Positions 42,217 through 53,632 of a stretch of DNA of 64,000 nt are shown here, piece by piece. The position numbers and the translations under genes were made by a program. Location of the stretch: contig CM074769.1 of NCBI GenBank assembly GCA_037355855.1, forward strand, positions 124,001-188,000, in the 5' to 3' direction. The stretch comes from Pseudo-nitzschia pungens. Lineage: Eukaryota; Bacillariophyta; Bacillariophyceae; Bacillariales; Bacillariaceae. How positions within the stretch are numbered: position 1 is the first letter of the stretch; the number at the start of each line of letters is the position of its first letter. A model generated the notes under the pieces. It ran no database searches. It was not told where the DNA came from and saw only the letters and a list, made by a program, of their open reading frames with translations.

Positions 42217-45200
42217 CATGAACAAAAAGTGAGGTCACCAAGAACATCATTCTCAAAATATTGTTCTCCACAAGTGAAAGCTGTCAGTGATGAAACCTCA
42301 TCAGCCTCACACATTGAAATAGCTGCAAACAAGGACAATAACACAGCATGACACAATAATTCAGGAACAAATACAAGCCACAAAAGGAAACCAAGAACAC
42401 ATACATTCAGAATGATTTCCTCAATCTATTATTCCGTCAAGGTTCTTTACTCACAGAACGAAAGACCTGCCAAGCCAGTCAACAACCCAATCTCAGAAGG
42501 AATGCTTGATTGATTCCCATCTGCAAAACACATTCCAATACAAAACATCAAACAAACATTCAACACACACGTTAATTATATCATCAACAAATCAATTCAC
42601 ACAACAACCCAAAGCATTCACAAACCCCCAATCCTTCATACCATCAACAACCACAACATCCACACTCACACAAAGAAAGATATTCCAAGTCTGTCAATAA
42701 CCAAATCTCAGAAGGAATGCTTCCAGTCAATTGATCTACAGCTGCAAACACATTCCAATACAAAGCATCAAACAAACATTCAGCACACACATTAATTATA
42801 TCATCAACAAATCAATTCACACAACAACCCAAAGCATTCACAAAACCCCCAATCCTTCATACCATCAACAACCGCAACAACATCCGCACTCACACAAAAA
42901 AAGATATTCCAAATCTGTCAACAATCCAATCTCAGAAGGAATGCTTCCAGTCCATTGATTCATAGCTGCAAACACATTCCAATACAAAACATCAAAGAAA
43001 CAGTCAACACGCACATTAATTATATCATCAACAAATCAATTCACACAAAAACCCAAACCATTCACAAAACCCCCAATCCTTCATATCATCAACAACCACA
43101 ACATCCACACTCACACAAAGTAAGACCTGCCAAGCCTGTCAATAACCAAATCTCAGAAGGAATGCTTCCAGTCCATTGATTCCCATCTGCAAAACACATT
43201 CCAATACAAAACATCAAACAAACATTCAACACACACATTAATTATATCATCAACAAATCAATTCACACAACAACCCAAAGCATTCACAAACCCCCAATCC
43301 TTCATACCATCAACAACTGATACAACATCCACACTCACACAAAGTAAAACGTGTCAAGCCTGTCAATAACCAAATCTCAGAAGGAATGCTTCCAGTAAAT
43401 TGACCCCCAACTGCAAACAGATACCGATACAAAACATGAAACAAACATTCAACGCACACATTAATTATATCATCAACAAATCAATTCACACAAAAACCCA
43501 AACCATTCACAAACCCCCAATCCTTCATACCATCAACAACCGCTACAACATCCGCACTCACACAAAGAAAGAGCTGCCAAGCCTGTCAACAATCCAATCT
43601 CAGAAGGAATGCTTCCAGTGAATTGATCCACAGCTGCAAACACATTCCAATACAAAGCATCAAACAAACATTCAGCACACACATTAATTATATCATCAAC
43701 AAATCAATTCACACAACAACCCAAAGCATTCCAAAACCCCCAATCCTTCATACCATCAACAACTGCTACAACATCTGCACTCACACAAAAAAAGACCTGC
43801 CAAGCCAGTCAACAACCCAATCTCAGAAGGAATGCTTCCAGTCCATTGATTCCCAAGTGAAAACACTTACCGATACAAAACATCAAACAAACATTTAACA
43901 CACACATTAATTATATCATCAACAAATCAATTCACACAACAACCCAAAGCATTCACAAACCCCCAATCCTTCATATCATCAACAACCACAACATCCACAC
44001 TCACACAAAGAAAGATATTCCAAGTCTGTCAACAATCCAATCTCAGAAGGAATGCTTCCAGTAAATTGACCCCCAACTGCAAACAGATACCGATACAAAA
44101 CATCAAACAAACATTCAGCACACACATTAATTATATCATCAACAAATCAATTCACACAAAAACCCAAACCATTCACAAACCCCCAATCCTTCATACCATC
44201 AACAACCGCAACAACATCTGCACTCACACAAAGAAAGATATTCCAAGCCTGTCAACAATCCAATCTCAGAAGGAATGCTTCCAGTCAATTGACCCCCATC
44301 TGCAAAACACATTCCAATACAAAACATCAAACAAACATTCAACACACACATTAATTATATCATCAACAAATCAATCCACACAACAACCCAAAGCATTCAC
44401 AAACCCCCAATCCTTCATACCATCAACTACCACAACATCTGCACTCACACAAATTAAGACGTGCCAAGCCTGTCAACAACCCAATCTCAGAAGGAATGCT
44501 TCCAGTCAATTTATTCCTATCTGCAAAACACATTCCAATACAAAACATCAAACAAACATTCAGCACACACATTAATTATATCACCAACAAATCAATTCAC
44601 ACAACAACCCAAAGCATTCACAAAACCCCCAATCCTTCATACCATCAACAACCGCAACAACATCCGCACTCACACGAAGAAAGATATTCCAAGTCTGTCA
44701 ACAACCAAATATCAGAAGGAATGCTTCCAGTCAATTTATTGTCATCTGCAAACACATTCCGAAACAAAACATCAAACAAACATTCAACGCACACATTAAT
44801 TATATCATCAACAAATCAATTCACACAAAAACCCAAACCATTCACAAACCCCCAATCCTTCATACCATCAACAACCGCTACAACATCCACACTCACCAAA
44901 AGAAAGATATTCCAAGTTTGTCAACAACCAAATATCAGAAGGAATGCTTCCAGTCAATTGATTCCTATCTGCAAACACATTCCGAAACAAAACATCAAAC
45001 AAACATTTAACACACACATTAATTATATCATCAACAAATCAATTCACACAAAAACCCAAAGCATTCACAAAACCCCAATCCTTCAAGCCTCCAACAACCA
45101 CTACAGTATCTGCACTCACCCAAAGAAAGAGATGTCAAGTTTCTCAACAACCCAATCTCAGAAGGAAGGCTTCCTGTCAATTCATTGTCATCTGAAAAGT

Positions 45201-47685
45201 ATGAAAATACTTCCAATTAGCTCCATTACATTGACATGAACATTTTTCAAAAAAAAATATGCTATGGATCCGAACTCACCTAAAGACAATCTGGAAAATG
45301 ATTGTAGCAACATTGTATATTTTGGAATTTTCCCAGAAAGTCCCAATTGGTTCAAATCCAGTTCTTTGGGAGCTAAATCTTCCTTGCAAACTATTGCAGA
45401 CCAGAGACATGTTGGATTTGAATTGATCCATGATCTTCCCTCAACTTTCACTGGGGCACTATAGTTCAATAGACTCAGTCCAAATCTCTCATTGAAATAT
45501 TCGTCACCACAGTCTGTATTCCCTGAGTCATCTTCAACAATCCAGTACAGAGCTTGCTTTGCATGAAAATCATTGTATAATGCAAATACATTAGCAGCCA
45601 CAGAAAGCTTCTCCATCATGCAGGCTGGAATGGTCAAGAACGACACACTTCCTTTCTGACCACTGTTGCCTTCAAGGATCTTCCAATTATTTGGAACACT
45701 GCTGCCTCCGATGTAAATGGAATAGTCAACATAGAAGATGGTATTGGTTTTTGCAGTTTGATTCTTCACTGTCAGAAGGCAATTTGCACGATCACTGACA
45801 TGAACAGTCTCATTACCATTTGTCATGGTTTCATTGATGACAAGTGATAAAACAATTTTTCCCCCACACTCAAGGATAAGATAAGGATTGTCAACTGGAT
45901 TGCCTTCTTCGTGCCACCCTTTATTTTTTTCTGATTCTGTAAAGTTACCAAGATGGATGGTAACGGGAACCATGCTTGGATCCCTACAGTTGGGAAAGCC
46001 ATTGCCTTTTATATTTGACACACCAAAAGCTTCGGTGATGGCATCAATCCCACAGACAGAATGAGAGCATGTAGCAGAGCAGCAATCTCCACCATCATAT
46101 CCCCATGTTAAGTTGTTCAATTTCTCATCACATTTCCCATCATCAATCATGTTGCAATATTTCTCCTCATCTTTTTTCCATTCAATTGCATACAGATCAA
46201 TAGGCGTGCCAGAAGCACTGTACCATCCCTCATCAAAAGCAGTGGATATGTCAAAGGTGTCCATCTTCGATGATTTTGCAAGCTCATCATCCTTTGCCTC
46301 TTGATCACATGCATTTGCAGTATTTTTGGACAATATCCAATGGCGTTCCTTAATGCAGTACTGCAATCTTGCTGTGTTATTATCACCTTTTTCCAGAAAG
46401 TAGATATCTCTCCCACTCAGCTCTGATTTGCTACGATTTGTCTCTTGTCGGTAACATCCACTATACAATTGGAGTTCTGTAGTCTGAAATTCAACCCTCA
46501 AAATAGTGGTACGCCAGATCTTTGGGTGGTCTTGCGCAAAGATGATTGCACTAATCAGTATCAAAAAAACAGCACCTAGAGATGCCAATGTGAAATGGAA
46601 TCGAGTCTGCGTATGGTGAGACATGCAAGGTGGAAGTTGAAGTTTGGTAATTCTTTTCGCTTCGTGCTCAATTTTTTCACCATATTTCCCACTCAAGGCC
46701 AACTTAAAGGCCACATCATCCAAGTTACTTATGAAATTCTTTTTGGCAAATGTGCAGAGATTATCAAGAAAATAGAGAAGAAATGTATTGTGAGACACTG
46801 ATCACATTCTGGTGTTCATTGAAAACTTAATATCCAACTCACCACTGCTGAAAAGTTAAGGACAATCTCAACTGCAGTTCTAGATGTGATAATTAGTAGA
46901 AAAGCTGCAACCATTGCAGACAACCCTTGAATGAAACGAAGCATGCAAGAAAATACCATGCATCCAACTTTGTCACCATTGGCCTTTTTGGAGAACTTGG
47001 GGAATTTCTCAACTGCAGAAGTAATGTCCAGAATAGATGCATCTGCAAATAAGATATAGGAAAAAATAGCTATGAACTGCGTTCCTTGTACAACTGGACT
47101 TGCATTTGCTGCAATAATATTTCCCAAAAAACCATCATTTGGATTGTCGTCATTCCTTGTAACCCAATCTGGGACGAGGACACTCAGTAACATCATACTG
47201 ACAAGCAAGAGTTGAAAGAACCAAACCATAATTCCAAAACCAAAGAAAATGGGTTTGTCAAAGGGCCCATGGAGGGCCAAGAAAGAGTAGGAGTCCTGTG
47301 GGTAATTCTTTAAAATCATTGTGGAAGCTTGGCTTCCTTCAAAAAGATTTGGAAGCGAAAATGCCTTCACTTCGCTCCCCATTGAAGCCACCAAGCTGTT
47401 GCTATTCTTTCTGTTTTTGTTGGTCAATGACTTCTCTATGGCAATTTTTTGGTCAGACCACTGCTCTGAGTCTCCCATGGACAGTTCCAACTCGTTTGCA
47501 CCAGTCTGCACCTCAGCCTTTTTGTCGTGCTTGTCTTCTGTTCTCTCCTTGCCACGGGCTTCAAAATCTTTATCAATTGCTTCCGTCTCTTCAAAACATT
47601 TGTGGCTGAGCAATCCAGAGTCTTTCTCTGTGTCATTACCGCCTGCCTCTGGCGCTGAAGCGTCAATCAGATCCAATGCTTGCAT
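42204..47685 (-). CDS. LRR1: multi-pass membrane protein with LNR module and 13 single-LRR exons
   Basis: Sixteen exons are proposed: 47685-46843, 46738-45280, thirteen LRR exons between 45191 and 42455, and 42322-42204. The sum is 3351 nt (1116 residues) in one frame. GTGAGT donors are visible. The first ATG of the frame is at 47685. Exon 1 encodes an acidic tail, then about four membrane segments (residues ~144-281). Exon 2 adds another membrane segment (~327-350), an LNR-like C-D-E-K ... Y-D-G-G-D-C-C (~475-505) and a plant-type LRR cap (W-I-N-S-N-P-T-C-L-W-S-A-I-V-C). Each LRR exon encodes one x-L-T-G-S-I-P-S-E-I-G-L-L unit. The last exon has the Cys-rich end, and its stop is supplied by LTR sequence. 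A cell-surface recognition role is inferred. Confidence 0.85.
42455..45191 (-). repeat. Tandem exon–intron array, thirteen units of about 222 bp
   Basis: Each unit is a 72-nt phase-1 exon plus an intron of about 150 bp. Exon spans are about 45120-45191, 44897-44968, 44674-44745, 44449-44520, 44228-44299, 44005-44076, 43785-43856, 43562-43633, 43339-43410, 43115-43186, 42894-42965, 42670-42741 and 42455-42520. The last is 66 nt, two codons short. Introns are nearly identical in sequence (attaattatatcatcaacaa, ccccaatccttcataccatc), more alike than the coding positions that face outward in LRRs. Confidence 0.92.
46739..46842 (-). other. Intron 1 of LRR1
   Basis: The donor GTGAGT follows the A-V codons and the acceptor AAG precedes N-F-I-S-N-L-D-D. 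It is phase 0 and 104 bp long. The frame continues correctly only if it is removed. Confidence 0.75.
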
Positions 47686-48700
47686 CGTGTCTATGTCACT
47701 TGCTTGTCCTGTTGTGATCGTCGTAGAAGTACCGTATGCGGTTGCTTTTTTGCCGTTAGGTGACGTTCTTTGTTGCACCCCCTACCGCTATCGCTTGGAA
47801 GTATCTGCCGTAACGCTCTTGTTGCCCTCCTGAAAATAACTGTCTTCGTCGGGTCTGCCTGCTGTGCTGTGCTGTGCTGTGCTGTGCGATGTGCTTCTCG
47901 CTACTGTTCGGTGGACCTTGTACCTGGAAAATTCTGACTTGCTTAGGAAAGTCGATTGGAATTAATATTGGCGGTTCGTTGCAAATCCTTTGAAATAAAG
48001 TCGTCCAGCAGTGACCTATCTACCTACCTTCCTCTAGATGGTGTTTGTCGGACGGATGGATCGAATCGGAACGGAACAAACGGAGCTCGTTCGCTTCTAG
48101 ACGGATTAAATGTGCAGTACAAAACAGAAAAAAAATTCTCTGTAAAATCCGAATGCATGTAAGAGAGAAAACAATAAAATAAACAACAGAGTGGATGATT
48201 TCCCTCAGTAATCTTAATTTGGATTCAGGATTAACAACAATGTAATGAAACGATTAAGAAACTCAAACCTCAGTACAAATCTACACGATCTTTCAGAGCC
48301 CTCCAAACAAGTTCGTCCAGCACTGACCTATCTACCTAGCTTCCTCTGGATGGTGTTTGTCGGACGGATGGATCGAATCGTAACGGAACAAACGGAGCAC
48401 TTTCGCTTCCAGATGTGTAGTGTAAAACAGAAAAAAAAAAATCTCGATCAATCCTTGGAGTTTGGGGACCGCAGTGCTGCTGTTGTGTCCGTAAAAGCAA
48501 CTTAAATAAAACGTCTTGAATTACCTTGCTGATTAGAGCTCGGAGATTCGGGATAAATTCGAATCACTGGAGCGTTGATATCGGTGTTTTTGACGATCTT
48601 ATGCAGTTCGTTGTTGTGTTCTAGTCGATCTGAAGCTTCTTTGCCAGCTTGAGACACGGGAAAGCTTGCGAATGATAATGTCTCAAATGTGATTGGACTT
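47686..48700. other. Region upstream of LRR1 with a 140-bp direct repeat
   Basis: No convincing gene was found. 47860-47888 is a tgctg run. 47999-48142 and 48309-48443 are diverged direct repeats (gtcca.cactgacctatctacct; gatggtgtttgtcggacggatgg). The LRR1 promoter should lie at the left end, but no core elements are clear. Confidence 0.6.
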
Positions 48701-48704
48701 GGCT

Positions 48705-48770
48705 GTTAGCTGATAGGTCCAAACGCTGACCTAAACGCAAGTTTGGAGATAAACAGCAGAAGGCGTTTCG
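48705..48770 (-). repeat. Decayed family A LTR fragment
   Basis: gttagctgataggtcc...caagtttggagataaacagcag is recognisably the LTR box taagctgataggtcctaaggcaagcttggagatatacagcag with many changes. Confidence 0.55.
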
Positions 48771-49392
48771 CTGTAGCTGCCCACACGACGCTTTGTTTTT
48801 TTTTTCGAACTCCGATATCCACTACCGTACTACCTGGGTACAACTGAGCAAGCTGTTCAGCCAGATCTACGGTACTCTGACAACCTTTCCGGAAAACTTC
48901 GTAAGACCGTAGTTTTGCGATTGGAAATGGGCTGCTGTAGAGTAGAACTGAAAGATCCAAGTTTATATTCAGTGTTCGAGGTTCGGGTAATTATTTTTGT
49001 AGGTTGGCTGTCGGCCGCAAATTTGACGTTGCCATGTGCTCCTCGTTCAGCCGTTGAGTAAAAAAAGCCATATTTTGGTAAAAACAATGATACAGGTACT
49101 AGTAGTGGTACTACTACTACTAGTGGTACTACTACGGACTACTAGTCTATTCGTACGTACATACGGTAGTACTAGTACTTGTTGTCTGCTGGAAGTGATA
49201 AGAAACAGCAATAAGAAGAACTGAAATGAACGATCAAACCTACTAACACACCCTGAAATAAACCATAAAACCTGAAAAAACTTGAAACACACCTGTAATA
49301 CTAGTCAAATTTGAGCAGGAGGGTTATCCATCATCTTTGGATGATGATCATTGATGCATTAAGTGCTGACAATATTTTGCGCGGCGAAGTCT
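48771..49392. other. Intergenic stretch with ACTAGT microsatellite and satellite remnant
   Basis: 49093-49180 has alternating tactagtagt/ggtactac repeats. 49219-49292 is a remnant of the 38155 satellite. 49300-49392 resembles 54760-54830 (ggatgatg...gcgcggcgaa). No gene was found. Confidence 0.6.
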
Positions 49393-52204
49393 TGTTAAAA
49401 TGTAGCTGAATTTAGCTCAGGGAATAAGGAGCAAGCTTGGAGATATTGCTGGTTGTAATGGCAAGGGCATGCAAACCGGTTGAGGTGCCGGTCTGTTCTG
49501 TCGATAGTCTCGGATTCACCACTACGACCAAAGGGGAAGACAGTTGGCCGGATCTATTCTAACTACCACTTGGCACAGTCAGTTAGATCCTAGATTTGTA
49601 GTTCTACAGGGAGTTGCTCAGGGAGCAGGATGTAGGTATCAAGGTATTCAAATCAGAGTTAAACTAAAGATATGAGGACAGCAATCTTGTCAAGGAATCG
49701 ACGTTGCTGTCTTGTTGTGTCTGCTGCTTGTTTTACAAGTTGTACGTGGAAGGTTGCTGTCAGTGTACAAGCAGTACTGGAATCCCTGTAGAAAACTATT
49801 GTGCGCATGGTGCGCGCATGCAATGAATCGTGTCACGGTTACAATTTAATACGCCCCATCTATGATCAGGGAAGCAAGAGAATCTTTCTTCGTTGTCATG
49901 GACATGTTGGAGCTGTGACACACACAGAAATGAATTGGATGAAAGGATGGGCAATAGCGCAAGGGAAATGCGCCCCACGTGTATGAGTAATGGCACAGAG
50001 CTTGAAAATGCGCCCCATGTTGTTGGGCAAGTACGCCCCATGTTGGTGGGCAGTAGCAGTTTGAAGATGCGCCCCATGTTTGGTGTGGGAAAGAATCAGG
50101 GATGTGTGGGATCTGAGAAGGGTGAGTTGGAGGAGTTGGTACGCTGCAAGATTTCCAATGGCAGCTCTCAAAGAGAACGCCCCAGATGACTGAAGGAAAT
50201 GAAGCAGAGGACAGCAGTGAGACAGAAAAAGGGTCGAAAGTTTATCAGGGAGAGGTCAAGGAGTCAAGTCATGGGACTGGCTGTGTCGCCACCATAATAA
50301 GAATGGGACAAGGAGCTGTCGTAGCAAACGAGCAGCAATCGGATCGGTCGTATAGAGTTGCGATCGTATTGTAGTAATCGTAGCGATCCTGTATCGGATT
50401 GCAATCGATCGGATTGTTCAATCGTAATGTTCAATCGATAGGATGGATCGCCAAAGCAGTTGTCGGACTGGATGTCAAACGTATCAATCAAACGTAGATA
50501 GGATTACGTAAGTTGGGATTGATCAAACTTCGTGGACGCGTATCATAGCAATCGTTCGAGTGTAGGCAGCTTGGTTATCGTGTCGATGGATGCAGTTGCT
50601 GTAGACGTTGGTAGGACGCCGCCGTTGGTTGAATGTGTTTGCGCATATGAGACCGGTGAGATTACAAAATGCCATCAGTTCCGGTGACAATATTCCAAAA
50701 CGCCGTTGATGTTGCGGAAATGCCGGCGTCAAGGGAAAACACCATTCTGTGGTAAAAGGGTGTGTATGGTGTATTAAACAGGGTTAGTATACAGATGCGC
50801 TTGCAGCTGTAGTACAGGGGACAGGTGGAGGAGTATCAGGAGGGTATATATCAGGGAGAGGAGGTGTGGTCGAGAATGCCGGCAATTGGGGAAAACAATG
50901 TTCAGAAGCGCCGTTGATGTTGAGACTGATGGAAGGACAAAATGCCGTCGTTGAACGCCGTTGATGTTGAGACTATTACAAAATGCCGTCGTTCACGCCG
51001 TTGATTTTGAGACTACCGATATTTCAAAATGCCGTCGTTGTTGGAAAACAGTGTTCAGGAAAGCCGTTGATTGTTGAGACCAGTGAGCCTGACTAGATCA
51101 CAAGATGTGAAGGGGTTTGCATGATTGAGGTGATATGTTGTTGCGTCGGTTGAATTTGTTGAGGGACGTTGTTGTCATTCGAAAACACCGTTGTCGTTCG
51201 AAAGCGCCGTTGTCGTTCGAAAACACCGTTAAAACAGCAGTTGCTGAGCGTTGAATTGTTGTTGTTCGAAAAACGCCGTTGTTGTCGTTCGAAAAACGCC
51301 GTTGTTGTCGTTCGAAAACAACGTTCGTGCTGTGGTGGATAAATCCAAGAAAGGTGTATCCGGCAAGGGAACAGGGGTATATTTGCCTGGTGGATACAAA
51401 GGGGGATACAGCTGTATTTGGAGAACACAGATCTATCAGTAGAAGGTTATATGTTGCTGCGTCGTTCGAAAACGCCGTTGTTTGCTTGTTGTTCGAAAAA
51501 TTCTTTCTCCGTCAATTCTTGGAGTTTGAAGATGCCGTTTGTACTGTTTTATCTGTAATAACAAGGAGGATAATAATACCTGAAACGGCCTCGCAACAGG
51601 GAGCTTGGTGTTCCAGTATAAAATTATTTCTGTAACAGCGGCGTTCGTTGTGTTTTCGTCGTCGTCGTCGTTGTTCCTTGTTATTTCCGGGTTGCTTGTG
51701 GATCTCCAGCTTTGCAAGCTTAAAATAAGCTTGCGACTGTTAATCTGTTAAAATGTAGCTGAATTTAGCTCAGGGAATAAGGAGCAAGCTTGGAGATATT
51801 GCTGGTTGTAATGGCAAGGGCATGCAAACCGGTTGAGGTGCCGGTCTGTTCTGTCGATAGTCTCGGATTCACCACTACGACCAAAGGGGAAGACAGTTGG
51901 CCGGATCTATTCTAACTACCACTTGGCACAGTCAGTTAGATCCTAGATTTGTAGTTCTACAGGGAGTTGCTCAGGGAGCAGGATGTAGGTATCAAGGTAT
52001 TCAAATCAGAGTTAAACTAAAGATATGAGGACAGCAATCTTGTCAAGGAATCGACGTTGCTGTCTTGTTGTGTCTGCTGCTTGTTTTACAAGTTGTACGT
52101 GGAAGGTTGCTGTCAGTGTACAAGCAGTACTGGAATCCCTGTAGAAAACTATTGTGCGCATGGTGCGCGCATGCAATGAATCGTGTCACGGTTACAATTT
52201 AATA
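49393..52204 (-). mobile_element. Non-autonomous LTR element A-na copy 2, TSD AGTCT
   Basis: The element is 2812 bp on the minus strand, with 459-bp LTRs at 49393-49851 and 51746-52204 that read identically. AGTCT occurs at 49388-49392 and 52205-52209. Its interior is the reverse of A-na copy 1 with very few differences. The LTRs are shorter by about 24 bp than those of copy 1 and share the variant gttctgtcgatag with F. No gag or pol is present. Confidence 0.93.
51733..51745 (-). promoter_or_regulatory. Primer-binding site of A-na copy 2
   Basis: Reads gcgactgttaatc on the plus strand, i.e. GATTAACAGTCGC in element sense, directly inside the 5' LTR. Confidence 0.6.
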
Positions 52205-52319
52205 AGTCTTACTAATCTCCTCTCATCGTCTATTAATCATTAATCAAAATGCATCTCAATCCATCTCAATCAATCTGAAACAACAATCTCTATCAGCAAT
52301 CTGAAAAACAACAGCAACC

Positions 52320-52620
52320 AGCAGGGCAACAGGAACAACAATGGCAATGGCAATGGAAATGGCAGAATGGCAACAACATTAGTAGTAACAACAACAAGAA
52401 TACTACTAGTAGTGACCAACTCCACGAGCAACAGCACGATGATACTCACTGAAGTCTATCCGAAGAACAACTCGTCGTCCTCCTCGTAGTCGATATCCAT
52501 CGCTCAACAACAGTAGTAGCAGCAGCATTAACAACAACAACTCTATAACAAAAACAATAGTACTATAATAGTGCTGTATGATACTATACTAGGAATTATG
52601 ATACGCAATGGTTAGAACCA
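52320..52620 (+). pseudogene. Decayed copy of the 3' end of the 7028 gene
   Basis: The segment from cgatgatactcactgaagtc through aacaactcgtcgtcctcctcg to tcgctcaacaacagtag follows 9355-9460. In-frame stops (tcgtag; cagtagtag) and indels break it. It continues into the shared non-coding flank and has an empty GAATT site where copy 1 holds the solo LTR. Confidence 0.82.
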
Positions 52621-52805
52621 AACCGTGTGGCTTCTTGTTGATTCGTAATCCGCGTGGAACGATGGATGCAGTAGTTCTCCCGGACACATAGCGTAGCGAC
52701 TGCTTCCATCCCGGCTCGAATCCGAACCGCCGAATGCGTTCCGCGTCTCGTATGCAAAAAATTGTTTCGAGGCGAGACGAGACGAGACGGCGACGACTTT
52801 TTTGG
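52610..52805. repeat. Duplicated host segment (copy 2)
   Basis: Related to 9957-10127 over gattcgtaatccgcgtggaacg and catagcgtagcgactgcttcc, up to gacgagacggcgacgac. Confidence 0.8.
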
Positions 52806-53075
52806 AACCACAAATGCTACGGTACGACGGAAGAACACATCTGGATCGATTCCGAGGTGTCAATGGTGGATTGGATTGAATCGGATTGAATCGGATTGAT
52901 TCCGATTGATTCCGATTGAATTGGATTGTTTCTGCTCGTCGAAGAACGATTCATCGATTCATTCTGTTCCACACCCGTTGCTTCGTACCGATGCACACAC
53001 GTTCCTTGCCAACACTCGATCCATCACGGGGACAGATGAACTGCCCAACAAACCACTCTCAAAATCTATGACCGG

Positions 53076-53632
53076 TGCGATACGATGCGATACGATGCGA
53101 TACGATGCGATACGATGCAATACGATGCGATGCGATGCGATGCAATACAATGCGATGGCAATGCAATGCAATGCGATGCGATGCGATGCAATTTGATTCG
53201 ATGCAATTCAATTCGATGCAATTCAATTCGATGCAATTCAATTCGATGCAATTCAATTCGATGCAATTTGATTCGATGCAATTTGATTCGATGCAATTCG
53301 ATTCGATACGATGCGATCGATTCGATCCGATCCGATCCGATCCGATCGATTCGATCCGATCGATTCGATCCGATCGATTCGATCCGATCGATTCGATCCG
53401 ATCCGATTGATTCGATGCGATCAATTCGATGCGATCAATTCGATGCGATCGATTCGATGCGATCGATTCGATGCGATTGATTCGATGCGATCGATTCGAT
53501 GCGATCGATTCGATGCGATCAATTCGATGCGATCAATTCGATGCGATCGATTCGATTCGATTCGATTCGATTCGATTCGATTCGATCGATTCGATGCGAT
53601 GCGATTCGATCGATTCGATGCGATGCGATGCT
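53076..53632. repeat. Satellite evolving from GATACGATGC to GATGCGATCGATTC units
   Basis: Ordered blocks: 10-bp gcgatacgat units (53076-53130), GATGC runs (53130-53195), 15-bp gatgcaattcaattc units (53195-53300), gatccgatcgattc units (53320-53410), then gatgcgatcgattc units (to 53560) and GATTC runs (to 53590). All are permutations of the pentamers GATNC/GATTC. Both strands give open frames by chance. Confidence 0.92.

Noticed and set aside
42455..45191. CRISPR array
   Set aside because: Regular spacing, but the repeat covers both exon and intron, with LRR coding and splice sites; the context is eukaryotic.
44066..45239. Plus-strand ORFs with N-T-K-H-Q-T-N-I repeats
   Set aside because: They read through introns and the reverse of LRR exons; the minus strand gives spliced LRRs with consistent phase.
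52620..52760. Possible tRNA (ggctcgaatcc box)
   Set aside because: No cloverleaf could be folded and the segment is part of a longer duplicated host sequence.
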